A stretch of DNA of 64,000 nt from an uncultured Erythrobacter sp. (lineage in GTDB: Bacteria; Pseudomonadota; Alphaproteobacteria; Sphingomonadales; Sphingomonadaceae): NCBI GenBank assembly GCA_947495555.1, contig CANLZI010000001.1, forward strand, positions 2,084,861-2,148,860, given 5' to 3'. The notes beneath the pieces are model-generated. The model saw only the letters and a list, made by a program, of their open reading frames with translations. It did no database searches and had not been told where the DNA came from. Shown here piece by piece: positions 49,409 to 58,422 of the stretch. Position 1 is the first letter of the stretch. Each line of letters opens with the position of its first letter. A program made the translations under genes and the position numbers.

Positions 49409-50194
49409 TCACTGGGTGATATTCAGGCCAGCCAATACGAACATTACGATAATGCCATTGTGGAGCGCATGCAGCAGCATTGCGCTCCATAGGCCGTGAT
49501 GCACCCGCAGATATGCGCAGATCGTGCCTAGCACCAACTGCGGCATCACCAGCGGCAGCAGGGCGTACCAATCGCCCTCTTGGTAATTGGCAATGTGGAT
49601 CAGCGCGAAACCCAGGGCACTGACCCAAAAGGCGATGGGGAAGATTGCCCGAAACCAGCGCATTGGTGGCCGCTTCCACACGATCAGTGATGCAATGATC
49701 GCGACAACCATGCCAGCGAGCAGGGCAATGGCGGTGCCTTCAGAGGCCTCTTCGCCGGTTCTTGTCACCCCCATGAATGCTGCCGCCCCACCCGCTATCA
49801 TCAAAATCGGGATGACAATAAGATAGCGCGGTCGGCCGGAGAGCCAGCTTCGGAAGCCCAATTCCTCCAACAGCGGTGCGCCGATCACCAAGCTCACAAT
49901 AACCAATGGGGTCAGCTCCAGATCGTTGAGCGCATTGCTGGGCAGTTCCCCTCCAGCCAGAACAAAGGCGAGCACCAAGGACAGCAGCGCGATCATGATG
50001 ACCAGATCCAACGCCAGCATCCGCAGCACAGCCACTAAACCTGTGGTGAATCTGGCCCCCAAATTGCCCTTCTGGCCATCCATCTCACCGGCGGTTTGTT
50101 CGGGCAGGGTTGGGCGCTGAATGAAGCGCGCAAAGTGTTGCCATTGCGCTGGCGCGGAATTTACCAGCGCAAGGCTTGTCGATTCAGTGTTCAT
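49409..50194 (-). CDS. CPBP-family intramembrane metalloprotease
   Basis: A 261-residue integral membrane protein with about seven hydrophobic segments. The CPBP (Rce1/Abi-type) motifs are present in order: EELGFRSWL (EExxxR), FALIHIANY (FxxxH) and HALHNGIIV (HxxxN). These form the zinc-like active site of this family, which cleaves membrane-associated proteins. The ATG at 50194 is chosen over one seven codons upstream. Its stop lies directly next to the YbjQ stop. Confidence 0.88.
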   Translation of the reverse strand: MNTESTSLALVNSAPAQWQHFARFIQRPTLPEQTAGEMDGQKGNLGARFTTGLVAVLRMLALDLVIMIALLSLVLAFVLAGGELPSNALNDLELTPLVIVSLVIGAPLLEELGFRSWLSGRPRYLIVIPILMIAGGAAAFMGVTRTGEEASEGTAIALLAGMVVAIIASLIVWKRPPMRWFRAIFPIAFWVSALGFALIHIANYQEGDWYALLPLVMPQLVLGTICAYLRVHHGLWSAMLLHALHNGIIVMFVLAGLNITQ

Positions 50195-50244
50195 GCGGCT
50201 ATTGCGACCCTTCAATTTCCACCACCGGATAACAAAGAGTTCCC

Positions 50245-50997
50245 ATGGCAGGCCATTCCAAATTCAAGAACATCATGCACCGCAAGGGTGCGCAGGACAA
50301 GAAGCGCTCGAACCTATTCTCGAAACTCAGCCGCGAGATCACAGTGGCAGCAAAGATGGGTACGCCCGATCCCGATATGAACCCGCGTCTGCGGCTGGCG
50401 GTCAACACCGCCAAATCCCAATCGATGCCCAAGGACAATATCCAGCGTGCGATCGATAAAGCCAGCACAGGCGATGACGAGAATTACGAAGAAGTCCGCT
50501 ATGAAGGCTATGGGCCAGGCGGCAGCGCGATCATCGTTGAAACGCTGACCGATAACCGCAATCGCACTGCCACGGCAGTGCGCACCGCCTTCAGCAAGAA
50601 CGGCGGCAATCTGGGCACCGAAGGCTCGGTTGCGCATGGCTTCGAACGTGTGGGCTATATCGAATATGGCGCGGATGCAGGCGATGAGGAAAAAGTGCTC
50701 GAAGCCGCGATGGAAGCTGGTGCAGAAGACATCGCATCGACCGCCGCCGGGCACGAAATCTGGACCGCTGCTGAAGATTTGCACGAAGTTTCCGGGAGTC
50801 TGGAAAAGTCGTTGGGCGAGGCCAAAGAAGTCAAGCTCGCCTGGAAGCCAAATTTGACGGTCGATCTAGACGAGAAAAACGCCAGCACATTGCTCAAGCT
50901 GATCGATGTGCTGGACGATGATGATGACGTGCAGACCGTATGGGGCAATTACGATATTTCTGACGAGGTTATGGCCAAGCTGGATTCAGACGGTTGA
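50245..50997 (+). CDS. yebC: YebC/PmpR-family protein
   Basis: A 250-residue cytoplasmic protein with the family N-terminus [18 protein letters not shown] and the [15 protein letters not shown] region. Family members have been described as transcription regulators and as factors that help ribosomes at difficult sequences. It sits just before ruvC, as in many bacteria. Confidence 0.95.
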   Translation: MAGHSKFKNIMHRKGAQDKKRSNLFSKLSREITVAAKMGTPDPDMNPRLRLAVNTAKSQSMPKDNIQRAIDKASTGDDENYEEVRYEGYGPGGSAIIVETLTDNRNRTATAVRTAFSKNGGNLGTEGSVAHGFERVGYIEYGADAGDEEKVLEAAMEAGAEDIASTAAGHEIWTAAEDLHEVSGSLEKSLGEAKEVKLAWKPNLTVDLDEKNASTLLKLIDVLDDDDDVQTVWGNYDISDEVMAKLDSDG

Positions 50998-51066
50998 AAC
51001 CGGGCTGGTTGATGTGATGGGCGGGCACCAACAGGGTCGGACGGATGTCCGGACCGCTCACAACCC

Positions 51067-51552
51067 ATGACCATCATTCTCGGCCTTGACCCCTCGCTCA
51101 GCTGTACTGGCTGGGGTGTGATTGTGTCAGAAGGTGCGCGCCTTTCGCATGTCGCCAATGGCCAGATCAAAACCAATGCCAAAGCGCCGATTGCGGATCG
51201 GCTGCATCATTTGCACGATGCCATTCAGGCGGTTGTCGCCGCCCACGCCCCCGATCACGCTGCGGTGGAGGAGATATTCCTCAACAAAAACCCCAAGTCT
51301 TCGCTGAAATTGGCGCAAGCGCGCGGGGCAGTGTTGGCGGGTTGTGCGGCAGGGGGTCTGCAAGTGAATGAATATGCGGCCAGGCTGGTGAAAAAGTCTG
51401 TTGTGGGCACTGGCAGTGCGGATAAGGCGCAGGTGCAATCTATGCTCAAAATCTTGCTGCCCAATGCGCAGATTGCCGGAGAAGATGCGGCCGATGCGTT
51501 GGCCGTGGCAATCTCTGACGCGCATCTGGCGCGGTCACTCTACGAAGGATGA
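51067..51552 (+). CDS. ruvC: Holliday junction resolvase RuvC
   Basis: Cuts Holliday junctions during recombinational repair, normally with RuvAB. The 161-residue protein keeps the acidic catalytic residues: Asp in ILGLDPSLSCTGWG, Glu in AAVEEIFLNKN, and Asp in EDAADALAVAISDAH. ruvA and ruvB are not next to it. The stop overlaps the next ATG as ATGA. Confidence 0.95.
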   Translation: MTIILGLDPSLSCTGWGVIVSEGARLSHVANGQIKTNAKAPIADRLHHLHDAIQAVVAAHAPDHAAVEEIFLNKNPKSSLKLAQARGAVLAGCAAGGLQVNEYAARLVKKSVVGTGSADKAQVQSMLKILLPNAQIAGEDAADALAVAISDAHLARSLYEG

Positions 51553-51896
51553 AGGCTTTGCATTTTTACGGCATTCCCAATTGCGATACGGTGAAAAAGG
51601 CGCGCCAATGGCTCCAGGCCGAAGGACGCGAGTTCACCTTTCACGATTATAAGAAGGAAGGCGCAGATCCGGCCAAATTGACCGCGTGGGCAGACCAAGT
51701 GGGCTGGGAAGTGCTGCTGAACAAGCGCGGCACAACCTTCCGCAAACTGTCGGACGAGGACAAGACCGATATCGATCAGGCTAAGGCGGTCCGCTTGATG
51801 GCGGACAATCCATCGATGATCAAACGCCCCTTGGTAGAGCATGACTGCGGGTTGTTGGTTGGGTTCAAGCCAGACGAATGGGCCGAGGCATTATGA
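51549..51896 (+). CDS. ArsC/Spx-family reductase-like protein
   Basis: A 115-residue thioredoxin-fold protein of the ArsC family (YffB type). It has one N-terminal cysteine in GIPNCDTVKKA rather than a CxxC pair, and the family segment RPLVEHDCGLLVGF. The physiological substrate is unknown, and there is no arsenic operon nearby. It overlaps ruvC by four bases and is probably cotranslated. Confidence 0.85.
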   Translation: MKALHFYGIPNCDTVKKARQWLQAEGREFTFHDYKKEGADPAKLTAWADQVGWEVLLNKRGTTFRKLSDEDKTDIDQAKAVRLMADNPSMIKRPLVEHDCGLLVGFKPDEWAEAL

Positions 51897-51902
51897 CGCG
51901 GG

Positions 51903-52073
51903 TTACGCCTCGTCACCCCAATTGCCATCTTCCAATTGCGAACGGCCGCTCAGCATGCCAGCCTGGTCATCGGCGACATTTAAAATGCGGTCTTTGATCC
52001 CGGTCACATTGTAACCGGCACCCCACAAACCAATGATGACGATCAGTGTCGCCAGGAGAAGCTTCTTGAACAT
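51903..52073 (-). CDS. Small single-helix membrane protein
   Basis: A 56-residue product with one N-terminal hydrophobic helix (LLLATLIVIIGLWGAGY) and a polar acidic tail ending GNWGDEA. Its start is only 19 bases from the divergent glpQ-like start, leaving little room for a promoter, and no clear ribosome site is visible. The protein-like sequence is the only support. Confidence 0.4.
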   Translation of the reverse strand: MFKKLLLATLIVIIGLWGAGYNVTGIKDRILNVADDQAGMLSGRSQLEDGNWGDEA

Positions 52074-52092
52074 AGCTAGGGAACATAGCGTG

Positions 52093-53214
52093 ATGGCTGC
52101 TAATAAAAAGTTAAGCATCAATGACGCTGTCATACGCCTGCCGATGGCATGGGGCCTTGCGGCGATTGCTGCGCTGTTGGCGGCGTTCACGCCCCAAATT
52201 TCTAATGCTGCCAGTGGGAGAAGCGGCGACATGATGATTATCGCGCATCGCGGTGCCAGCGCCGAGCGGCCCGAGCATACGCTGGCCGCCTATGAATTGG
52301 CGATTGATCGGGGCGCTGACTATATCGAGCCGGATCTGGTGGTGACCAAAGATCTGGTGCTGGTTTCCCGGCATGAAAACGAATTGTCAGACACAACCGA
52401 TGTTGCCAGTCGGGAAGAGTTTGAAACGCGCCATCGCGACAAAATGATCGATGGCCAGCGGGTTGCCGGGTGGTTTGCCGAGGACTTTACCCTGGAAGAA
52501 TTGCGCAGCCTGCGGGCGAAAGAACGCGTTCCGGCGTTTCGGCCCACAAATGTGCGCTTTAACGGGCTGTATCAGGTTCCAACCTTTGAAGAGATCGTGA
52601 AATTGGTGCGCGCCAAAGAGGCTGAGACTGGCCGCACTATTGGCTTATATCCCGAATTGAAACATCCCAATTTCATGCTGCAAGAAGCGGGCATCGATAT
52701 GGTTGATCTGCTGCTGAAAGAGCTACGCGATCTGGGGATCACAGATGCAGACGCGATCATGATCCAAAGCTTTGAGGTTGGGGTGTTGCAACGCCTCAAT
52801 CAGCGCAGCGACTTTACACTGGTGCAATTGCTCCATCCCGAAGGTGGCCCGGCTGACGAGCCGGACATGCGCTATGCCGAGATGCAAACCCCGTCGGGGC
52901 TGGTCGATATTGCTGAATATGCCGATGGTATCGGGGCCAGCATTGCCAAGATCGTCCATCCTGATGGTTCGGCCACAACGCTGACATCCGATGCCCACGT
53001 GGCGGGTCTGGTCGTCCATGCTTGGACTCTGAGGCCCGAAAACGCATTCTTGCCACCGAGCCTGCAAAGCGAGGGCGGTGATAGCGCTTTTGGGTGCGAC
53101 AATCTGTTGATGGCCGCGCTGGCCAAGGCCGGCGTTGATGGCGTCTTTGCCGATCACCCCGGACGTGCGCGGGCCCTCATGGAAACCAATTATGCGGGCG
53201 ATTGCGCGCCATAA
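52093..53214 (+). CDS. glpQ: Periplasmic glycerophosphodiester phosphodiesterase
   Basis: Hydrolyses glycerophosphodiesters to glycerol-3-phosphate and an alcohol. The 373-residue protein has a signal peptide ending in SNA-A, then the GDPD core: IIAHRGASAERPEHTLAAY (catalytic His and Arg), YIEPDLVVTKD and LVLVSRHENEL (second His), and a later GLYPELKHPNF with acidic ligand. The ATG at 52093 follows AGGGAA; a GTG one codon earlier is possible. Confidence 0.92.
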   Translation: MAANKKLSINDAVIRLPMAWGLAAIAALLAAFTPQISNAASGRSGDMMIIAHRGASAERPEHTLAAYELAIDRGADYIEPDLVVTKDLVLVSRHENELSDTTDVASREEFETRHRDKMIDGQRVAGWFAEDFTLEELRSLRAKERVPAFRPTNVRFNGLYQVPTFEEIVKLVRAKEAETGRTIGLYPELKHPNFMLQEAGIDMVDLLLKELRDLGITDADAIMIQSFEVGVLQRLNQRSDFTLVQLLHPEGGPADEPDMRYAEMQTPSGLVDIAEYADGIGASIAKIVHPDGSATTLTSDAHVAGLVVHAWTLRPENAFLPPSLQSEGGDSAFGCDNLLMAALAKAGVDGVFADHPGRARALMETNYAGDCAP

Positions 53215-53225
53215 TTGCGCGTTGG

Positions 53226-53963
53226 TTAGGGCTTACGCACCGCAGCAATATAGTTGAGCGACATATCTTCAGTCAGGTGCAGCCCTTTGCCAAGGCTCCA
53301 GGCAATTCCTCGCGGAGCTTCCATGGTCAGACCGATCTGTCCCAGCAGTTCGCCTAATTCCTCAGGCGTGATAAAATCGTTCCAATCATGCGTTCCCTTG
53401 GGAACATAGCCAACCGCCTCTGCCGCACCTACCAGCAGCAATCGGCTGGCGGCTGTACGGTTGGGGGTGGATAGGATCATTAGTCCGCCCGGCGCCAATC
53501 TGGCGGCGCAATCCTGTAGAAACTGCCGTTTGTCCGCGACATGTTCGATCACTTCCATAGAGGTGACCAAATCGAATGTACCTATGTCGAGCTGCGCCAG
53601 CTCGCCCGCCATATAGCGGATGTCCAAACCTGCACCAGCTGCATGGGCGCTGGCTGTTCCGATGTTCTCGACCGAGGCATCCACGCCGGTAACCTGGCCA
53701 CCCAACCGGGCTAGCGGCTCGCACAGCAGACCGGCACCGCACCCAACGTCCAGCACCTGCTTGCCCTTTAATGGCAGCGCATCGCGCGAATTGCCGCTCC
53801 AATGCATATCAATTATCTCGCGCACAAAGCGTAAGCGGACCGGATTGATTTGATGAAGCGAGGCCATTGGCCCCTTGGGGTCCCACCATTCGCGGGCCAA
53901 AGTTCCGAAATGGGCGGCTTCTTCTGGACGGATAGTTACATTTGAGACATTTGCGTTTGCCAT
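53226..53963 (-). CDS. ubiG: Ubiquinone biosynthesis O-methyltransferase
   Basis: Performs the two O-methylations of ubiquinone synthesis. The 245-residue protein has FGTLAREWWDPKGPMASLH, the family landmark near the start, the SAM-binding LDVGCGAGLL and the EVIEHV motif. It is divergent from lysC, a neighbour pairing common in alphaproteobacteria. Confidence 0.96.
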   Translation of the reverse strand: MANANVSNVTIRPEEAAHFGTLAREWWDPKGPMASLHQINPVRLRFVREIIDMHWSGNSRDALPLKGKQVLDVGCGAGLLCEPLARLGGQVTGVDASVENIGTASAHAAGAGLDIRYMAGELAQLDIGTFDLVTSMEVIEHVADKRQFLQDCAARLAPGGLMILSTPNRTAASRLLLVGAAEAVGYVPKGTHDWNDFITPEELGELLGQIGLTMEAPRGIAWSLGKGLHLTEDMSLNYIAAVRKP

Positions 53964-54037
53964 GTAGCATCCCTAACAGCGCGCGGGACATGAAACTAGC
54001 GGCCAAATACACAGGCCAGAGGGAAGAGTAGCAACAC

Positions 54038-55318
54038 GTGGCACGCATTGTGATGAAATTTGGCGGCACCTCCATGGCGGGGACCGAGCGGATTCGTCGT
54101 GTGGCCAACATCGTGCGCAAGCAGCAGGCCGCCGGTCACGAGGTCGCCGTTGTGGTCTCAGCCATGGCTGGCGAGACCGATCGGCTGGTGAATTTCTGCC
54201 GCGAAGCGAACGCGATGTATGACCCGGCGGAGTATGATGTTGTGGTCGCAAGCGGAGAGCAGGTCACCAGCGGACTGTTGGCCCTGACCCTGCAATCTAT
54301 GGGGTGCAAGGCGCGCAGCTGGTTGGGCTGGCAAATGCCGATGCGCACCATTGAGGCCCATTCGAAAGCGCGGGTTGAGACCATCGACTCGACTGAGCTT
54401 ATCGCCAGTTTGCAAAGCGGCACGATTGCTGTGATTCCTGGTTTTCAGGGTGTTAGCCATAACGGCCGTGTGACAACGCTGGGTCGCGGTGGTTCCGACA
54501 CATCTGCGGTGGCAGTTGCCGCTGCGATCGGCGCGGATCGCTGCGATATTTATACCGATGTGGACGGGGTCTATACCACCGACCCGCGCATCGTTGCGAA
54601 GGCGCGCAAGCAAAAGGCCGTCACTTACGAAGAAATGCTGGAATTGGCCTCTGTCGGGGCCAAGGTCTTGCAAACCCGATCGGTCGGGCTGGCAATGAAA
54701 GAGGGCGTGCGGTTGCAAGTCCTCTCCAGCTTTTTGGGTGACGACGCTGTACCGGCCGATGAGCTACCCGGCACCATGATCGTGTCGGACGAAGAAATGG
54801 ATCAATTAGTGGAGAATGGCGATATGGAACGCCAACACGTCACCGGAATTGCGCATGACAAGAATGAGGCCAAAATCATTCTCACCCGCGTCCCGGACGA
54901 ACCCGGCGCTGTGGCCCATATTTTCGAACCACTGGCCGAGGCGTCGATCAATGTCGACATGATCATTCAGAACGTCGGCCGTGATAAGGGCGAAACCGAT
55001 GTGACCTTTACGGTGCCGCAGACCGATCTGGCGCGCGCACAGGCCTTGTTAGAAGACAAGCGCGAGGCGATCGGCTTCAACCGTGTCATCACCGACAGCA
55101 AAATCGCCAAGATCAGTGTGGTTGGTGTGGGAATGAAAAGTCACGCAGGTGTGGCCAGCACCATGTTCCGGGCTTTGTCTGATCGCGGGATCAATATTCA
55201 GGCGATCTCGACTTCGGAAATCAAAGTCAGCGTGATGATTGACGAGGATGAAACCGAATTGGCTGTGCGCGTGCTGCACACGGCCTATGGGCTGGATGGG
55301 CAAGAAGCTGACGCCTGA
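54038..55318 (+). CDS. lysC: Aspartate kinase
   Basis: Phosphorylates aspartate, the first step toward lysine, threonine and methionine. The 426-residue protein starts at GTG (MARIVMKFGGTSMAG with the KFGGTS signature), contains RGGSDTSAVAVAAA, and ends with two ACT domains (DEPGAVAHIFEPLAEASI and VGMKSHAGVASTMFRAL) that usually give feedback control by lysine or threonine. Length is normal for a monofunctional enzyme. Confidence 0.97.
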   Translation: MARIVMKFGGTSMAGTERIRRVANIVRKQQAAGHEVAVVVSAMAGETDRLVNFCREANAMYDPAEYDVVVASGEQVTSGLLALTLQSMGCKARSWLGWQMPMRTIEAHSKARVETIDSTELIASLQSGTIAVIPGFQGVSHNGRVTTLGRGGSDTSAVAVAAAIGADRCDIYTDVDGVYTTDPRIVAKARKQKAVTYEEMLELASVGAKVLQTRSVGLAMKEGVRLQVLSSFLGDDAVPADELPGTMIVSDEEMDQLVENGDMERQHVTGIAHDKNEAKIILTRVPDEPGAVAHIFEPLAEASINVDMIIQNVGRDKGETDVTFTVPQTDLARAQALLEDKREAIGFNRVITDSKIAKISVVGVGMKSHAGVASTMFRALSDRGINIQAISTSEIKVSVMIDEDETELAVRVLHTAYGLDGQEADA

Positions 55319-55325
55319 TCGCGTG

Positions 55326-55343
55326 TTTAGCTGCCGAGCTAAA
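55326..55343 (+). terminator. Weak terminator-like hairpin after lysC
   Basis: TTTAGCT-GCCG-AGCTAAA is a perfect seven-base-pair stem just after the lysC stop, followed by a T-rich but broken tract. It could end lysC transcription weakly. Confidence 0.3.
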
Positions 55344-55445
55344 TTTAGCTGCAAATTTTATCCTTATCAGAGCATTCATTGTCGTTTGCTAATCGATCTT
55401 AACCCGCTCGGTTGACGGTGCTCTCTCTGAACAGGAGAGAACAGT

Positions 55446-56132
55446 TTGTCCGGCAACGCTTATCTGCACACAATTGAAACTGCCCCAGGCAATACAGAGC
55501 CAGGCGCACGGCGGCACCCCCGGCGTCATTTGCAGCTGGAGGCACTTGGCACTTTGCGTTCGGGTGCGAAAACCAACGTCATGGTGCATAACGTCTCGAT
55601 CACCGGTCTGCTGCTCCAAACCAATATCAATCTGGTCACCAATGAGACGTTGACGGTTGAATTACCGGAAACCGGCGCGGTTGAGGCGCGTGTGGCGTGG
55701 AGCAGTGCTCCGCTGTTTGGCTGTCAGTTTGATCGCCCCATCAGCGAGGCCACACTCAGCGCAATGCAGCTCAAAGGTGGCCCGGGTTTGAGCGAAACGA
55801 ACGCACTGCCGACGGGATTGCGCCAATCGTCCAGCGCCACCATGGGCAAGCAACTGGAGCAATTGCGCAAGAAACGCGGCATGACCTTGGCCGATGTGGC
55901 AGGTCAATTGGGGGTCAGCAAGCCAACCGTTTGGGCTTGGGAGAAAGGCAAGGCGCGGCCTGTTGAAAGCCGACTGCCCGACATTGCCAAGGCGCTCGAC
56001 ATCTCTCCTCAAGACTTGGCCGCGATGGCTGTTCCGCCTGCAGTGAATGATCTGTTGGAATCCAGCAAACGCAAGATTGCTGATGCATTTGGTACCGCAC
56101 CTGAAAAAGTGCGAATCATGATTGAGCTGTAG
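55446..56132 (+). CDS. PilZ domain fused to XRE-type DNA-binding domain
   Basis: The 228-residue protein starts at TTG behind AGGAGAG. Residues 20-110 form a PilZ domain with an Arg-rich motif (RRHPRR) and N49-V-S-I-T-G54, the two elements that bind cyclic di-GMP. Residues 135-190 form an XRE helix-turn-helix (LRKKRGMTLADVAGQLGV). The combination predicts a transcription factor that senses c-di-GMP directly. The next gene encodes a degenerate GGDEF protein, which fits a signalling module. The target genes are unknown; self-regulation through the AT-rich region downstream is possible. Confidence 0.88.
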   Translation: MSGNAYLHTIETAPGNTEPGARRHPRRHLQLEALGTLRSGAKTNVMVHNVSITGLLLQTNINLVTNETLTVELPETGAVEARVAWSSAPLFGCQFDRPISEATLSAMQLKGGPGLSETNALPTGLRQSSSATMGKQLEQLRKKRGMTLADVAGQLGVSKPTVWAWEKGKARPVESRLPDIAKALDISPQDLAAMAVPPAVNDLLESSKRKIADAFGTAPEKVRIMIEL

Positions 56133-56388
56133 AAACAGATAATTAGGTGCTCATACGGATTTTCGGCTGCCGGAAAATTTCTATTATGGTAAACAGAACT
56201 TAGTGTTGATTCGTATTTTAGTTGGGTTAATCTAACCACCTAACGATCAATTGGGTTCTTTAGTGGAATACTATTGAATAAATATAAATAAAAAGAATCC
56301 AAAGGGTCAAAAGTTAACTAACCGGGTGCAGGATTGACTGAAATACGGCTCAGCGAGGGTAAGTCGCGCAAGCCGGGGGCAATCGGCC
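56133..56388. other. AT-rich intergenic region between PilZ-HTH and GGDEF genes
   Basis: About 256 bases that are clearly more AT-rich than the surroundings, with no gene. They include GGTTA-ATC-TAACC (a perfect short dyad) and several GTTAA/TTAACT motifs, but no pair with the TTAA-N7-TTAA spacing of a CtrA site. This probably contains the promoter and control sites of the GGDEF gene. Confidence 0.45.
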
Positions 56389-57402
56389 ATGAACAGGGTT
56401 ATTTCCGTCAATGACGGAACGTTACTATACGGTTTGCTGGCCGAAATGGCTGGTGACATTATAGTACGCACCGATATCAAGGGGTATGTGCAACATGCCT
56501 CGCCGGGGCTGGAACCCCTGGGCATCAATCTTTCAGAAATGTTGATCGCGCCGCATTTGGCGGACCTTGCCACAGGCGAGGAGCGCAGCGCCATTTGTGC
56601 CTATATCGAAGATGCGTTGACCGGCATCACCGCCACTGAAAATGTGCAATTTGCTGGACCAGTTATTCAGCAGCAGGGCGAGGACGATCCAGCGTGCCCG
56701 GGTCAATGGTATTCTCTCACCTTGCGCCCATCACCCAATGAAGTTGGTCAGATGTCTGGTCTGGTTGGGGTGCTGAGAGAAATTGAACCCAGCCATGTCC
56801 GCGAACAGCAATTGATGGACGCGGCAATGACGGACTCGCTGACCGGTCTGCCCAATCGCCGTGCATTCATGTCGGCAGCATCCTATCTGTTGGAGCGCGG
56901 ACCCGGTGGAGCGTTGGCCCTGCTGGAAATCGACGATTTTCGTGCCGTAGGCCTACGTTTTGGACAGGCGGCCACAGACGAAGTGGTTATGGCATTCGCG
57001 CAATTCCTGAATGTCATGCTGCAACCCGGGCACAGCGTTGCCCGGCTGGAAGGTGGGCGATTTGCTATGCTGTTGCCCGATGCCCATCAGCACAGCGCCT
57101 ATGCTTTGATCGAAGAGATCATCTCCACTTTTGCCCGCGTGACAACAGGGGCATCGGATGGATCATCAGGCAGCGCGGGCGTGGTCAAGGCCAGCGCAGG
57201 GGTAGCCACCATTGCCGGCTCTCTCGACAGTATCCTAGCCAAGGCTGAGCGCGGGTTGGTGTTGGCGCGGGTTAGCGGGGGCGGGCGGGCTGAATTGGGC
57301 GATGAATCTCCCAGCTATCTGGCCCCGTCATCGCGCGGCAAACGTAGCCGCGGCAGCATTGATCCCAACCACCGGCTTGCTCACAAGGGCTATCGCGCCT
57401 AA
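56389..57402 (+). CDS. PAS-GGDEF protein with degenerate active site
   Basis: The 337-residue cytoplasmic protein has a PAS-like N-terminal domain (about 10-130) and a GGDEF domain from DSLTGLPNRRAF (149-160). The signature GGDEF is replaced by EGGRF (221-225), and the substrate-pocket residues are also changed (DDFRAVGLRFGQ in place of the usual FKxxND-GH pattern). It therefore probably makes no c-di-GMP and acts as a sensor or scaffold. The tail is Ser/Arg-rich. It follows the PilZ-HTH gene. Confidence 0.87.
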   Translation: MNRVISVNDGTLLYGLLAEMAGDIIVRTDIKGYVQHASPGLEPLGINLSEMLIAPHLADLATGEERSAICAYIEDALTGITATENVQFAGPVIQQQGEDDPACPGQWYSLTLRPSPNEVGQMSGLVGVLREIEPSHVREQQLMDAAMTDSLTGLPNRRAFMSAASYLLERGPGGALALLEIDDFRAVGLRFGQAATDEVVMAFAQFLNVMLQPGHSVARLEGGRFAMLLPDAHQHSAYALIEEIISTFARVTTGASDGSSGSAGVVKASAGVATIAGSLDSILAKAERGLVLARVSGGGRAELGDESPSYLAPSSRGKRSRGSIDPNHRLAHKGYRA

Positions 57403-57411
57403 TCGCGCGAA

Positions 57412-58422
57412 ATGACTGAATTTCCCAAAACTCACGCGCTGATGGAGCGCGGCACCGATTTTCTCGGCTCTGAACATGCGGTCCTGTGCGGCGCGATGAG
57501 CTGGGTTTCCGAACGCACTCTGGTTTCGGCCATTTCCAATGCCGGTGGCTTTGGAGTGATCGCATGCGGAGCGATGACGCCGGACTTGCTGGATACAGAA
57601 ATTGCCGCGACCAAAGCGCTGACCAGCAAGCCATTTGGGGTCAATCTGATTACCATGCATCCGCAATTGTTCGACCTGATCGATATTTGCGCCAAACATG
57701 GCGTGACCCATGTGGTGCTGGCGGGCGGCATTCCGCCCAAGGGCAGTGTCGAGGCGATCAAGGCATTCGGGGCCAAGGTCATCGTTTTTGCGCCGACCTT
57801 GGCTTTGGCCAAGAAATTGTTGCGCAGCGGCGGCGATGCTTTGGTTATCGAAGGGATGGAGGCAGGCGGCCACATCGGTCCGGTCTCCACCAGCGTTTTG
57901 GCGCAAGAATTCTTGCCCGAACTGAGCGAAGATCATCTGGTATTTGTGGCGGGCGGCATTGGCCGCGGACAGGCCATTGCAAGCTATCTGGAGATGGGCG
58001 CTGTGGGCGTGCAATTGGGAACACGCTTTGCCTGCGCGCAGGAAAGCATCGCTCACCCGGATTTCAAGAAAGCATTTTTCCGGGCCAATGCTCGTGACGC
58101 CATTACCAGCGTACAAGTTGACCCGCGTTTGCCGGTTATCCCGGTTCGCGCGTTGAAGAACAAGGGTACAGAAGAATTCACCGCCAAGCAGATCGAAGTC
58201 GCGAAGCGGCTTGATTCTGGCGAGATCGAAATGGGCGAAGCGCAATTACAGATCGAGCATTTCTGGGCAGGCGCCCTGCGCAGAGCCGTGATTGACGGCG
58301 ATGTTGAAAGCGGTTCGATCATGGCGGGCCAATCGGTCGGGATGCTCAAGGAAGAAGAGCCCGTGGCGGACATCATGCACAAATTGATGCTGCAATGCGA
58401 AGAGGCGCTGTCAAAGCGGTGA
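57412..58422 (+). CDS. Nitronate monooxygenase / FMN-dependent oxidoreductase
   Basis: The 336-residue TIM-barrel flavoprotein belongs to the NMO/2-nitropropane dioxygenase family. Visible parts are the N-terminal GAMSWVSERTLVSAISNAGGFGVIA, the flavin-binding GMEAGGHIG (His of this motif is the usual catalytic base) and FVAGGIGRGQAIASYLEMGA. Family members oxidise nitronates or act as enoyl-ACP reductase-like enzymes, and sequence does not separate these. It starts 10 bases after the GGDEF stop and ends in a GTGA overlap with purU. Confidence 0.87.
   Translation: MTEFPKTHALMERGTDFLGSEHAVLCGAMSWVSERTLVSAISNAGGFGVIACGAMTPDLLDTEIAATKALTSKPFGVNLITMHPQLFDLIDICAKHGVTHVVLAGGIPPKGSVEAIKAFGAKVIVFAPTLALAKKLLRSGGDALVIEGMEAGGHIGPVSTSVLAQEFLPELSEDHLVFVAGGIGRGQAIASYLEMGAVGVQLGTRFACAQESIAHPDFKKAFFRANARDAITSVQVDPRLPVIPVRALKNKGTEEFTAKQIEVAKRLDSGEIEMGEAQLQIEHFWAGALRRAVIDGDVESGSIMAGQSVGMLKEEEPVADIMHKLMLQCEEALSKR

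Noticed and set aside
56200..56320. CtrA-type binding sites in the AT-rich gap
   Set aside because: TTAA-like motifs occur but not with the seven-base spacing required.
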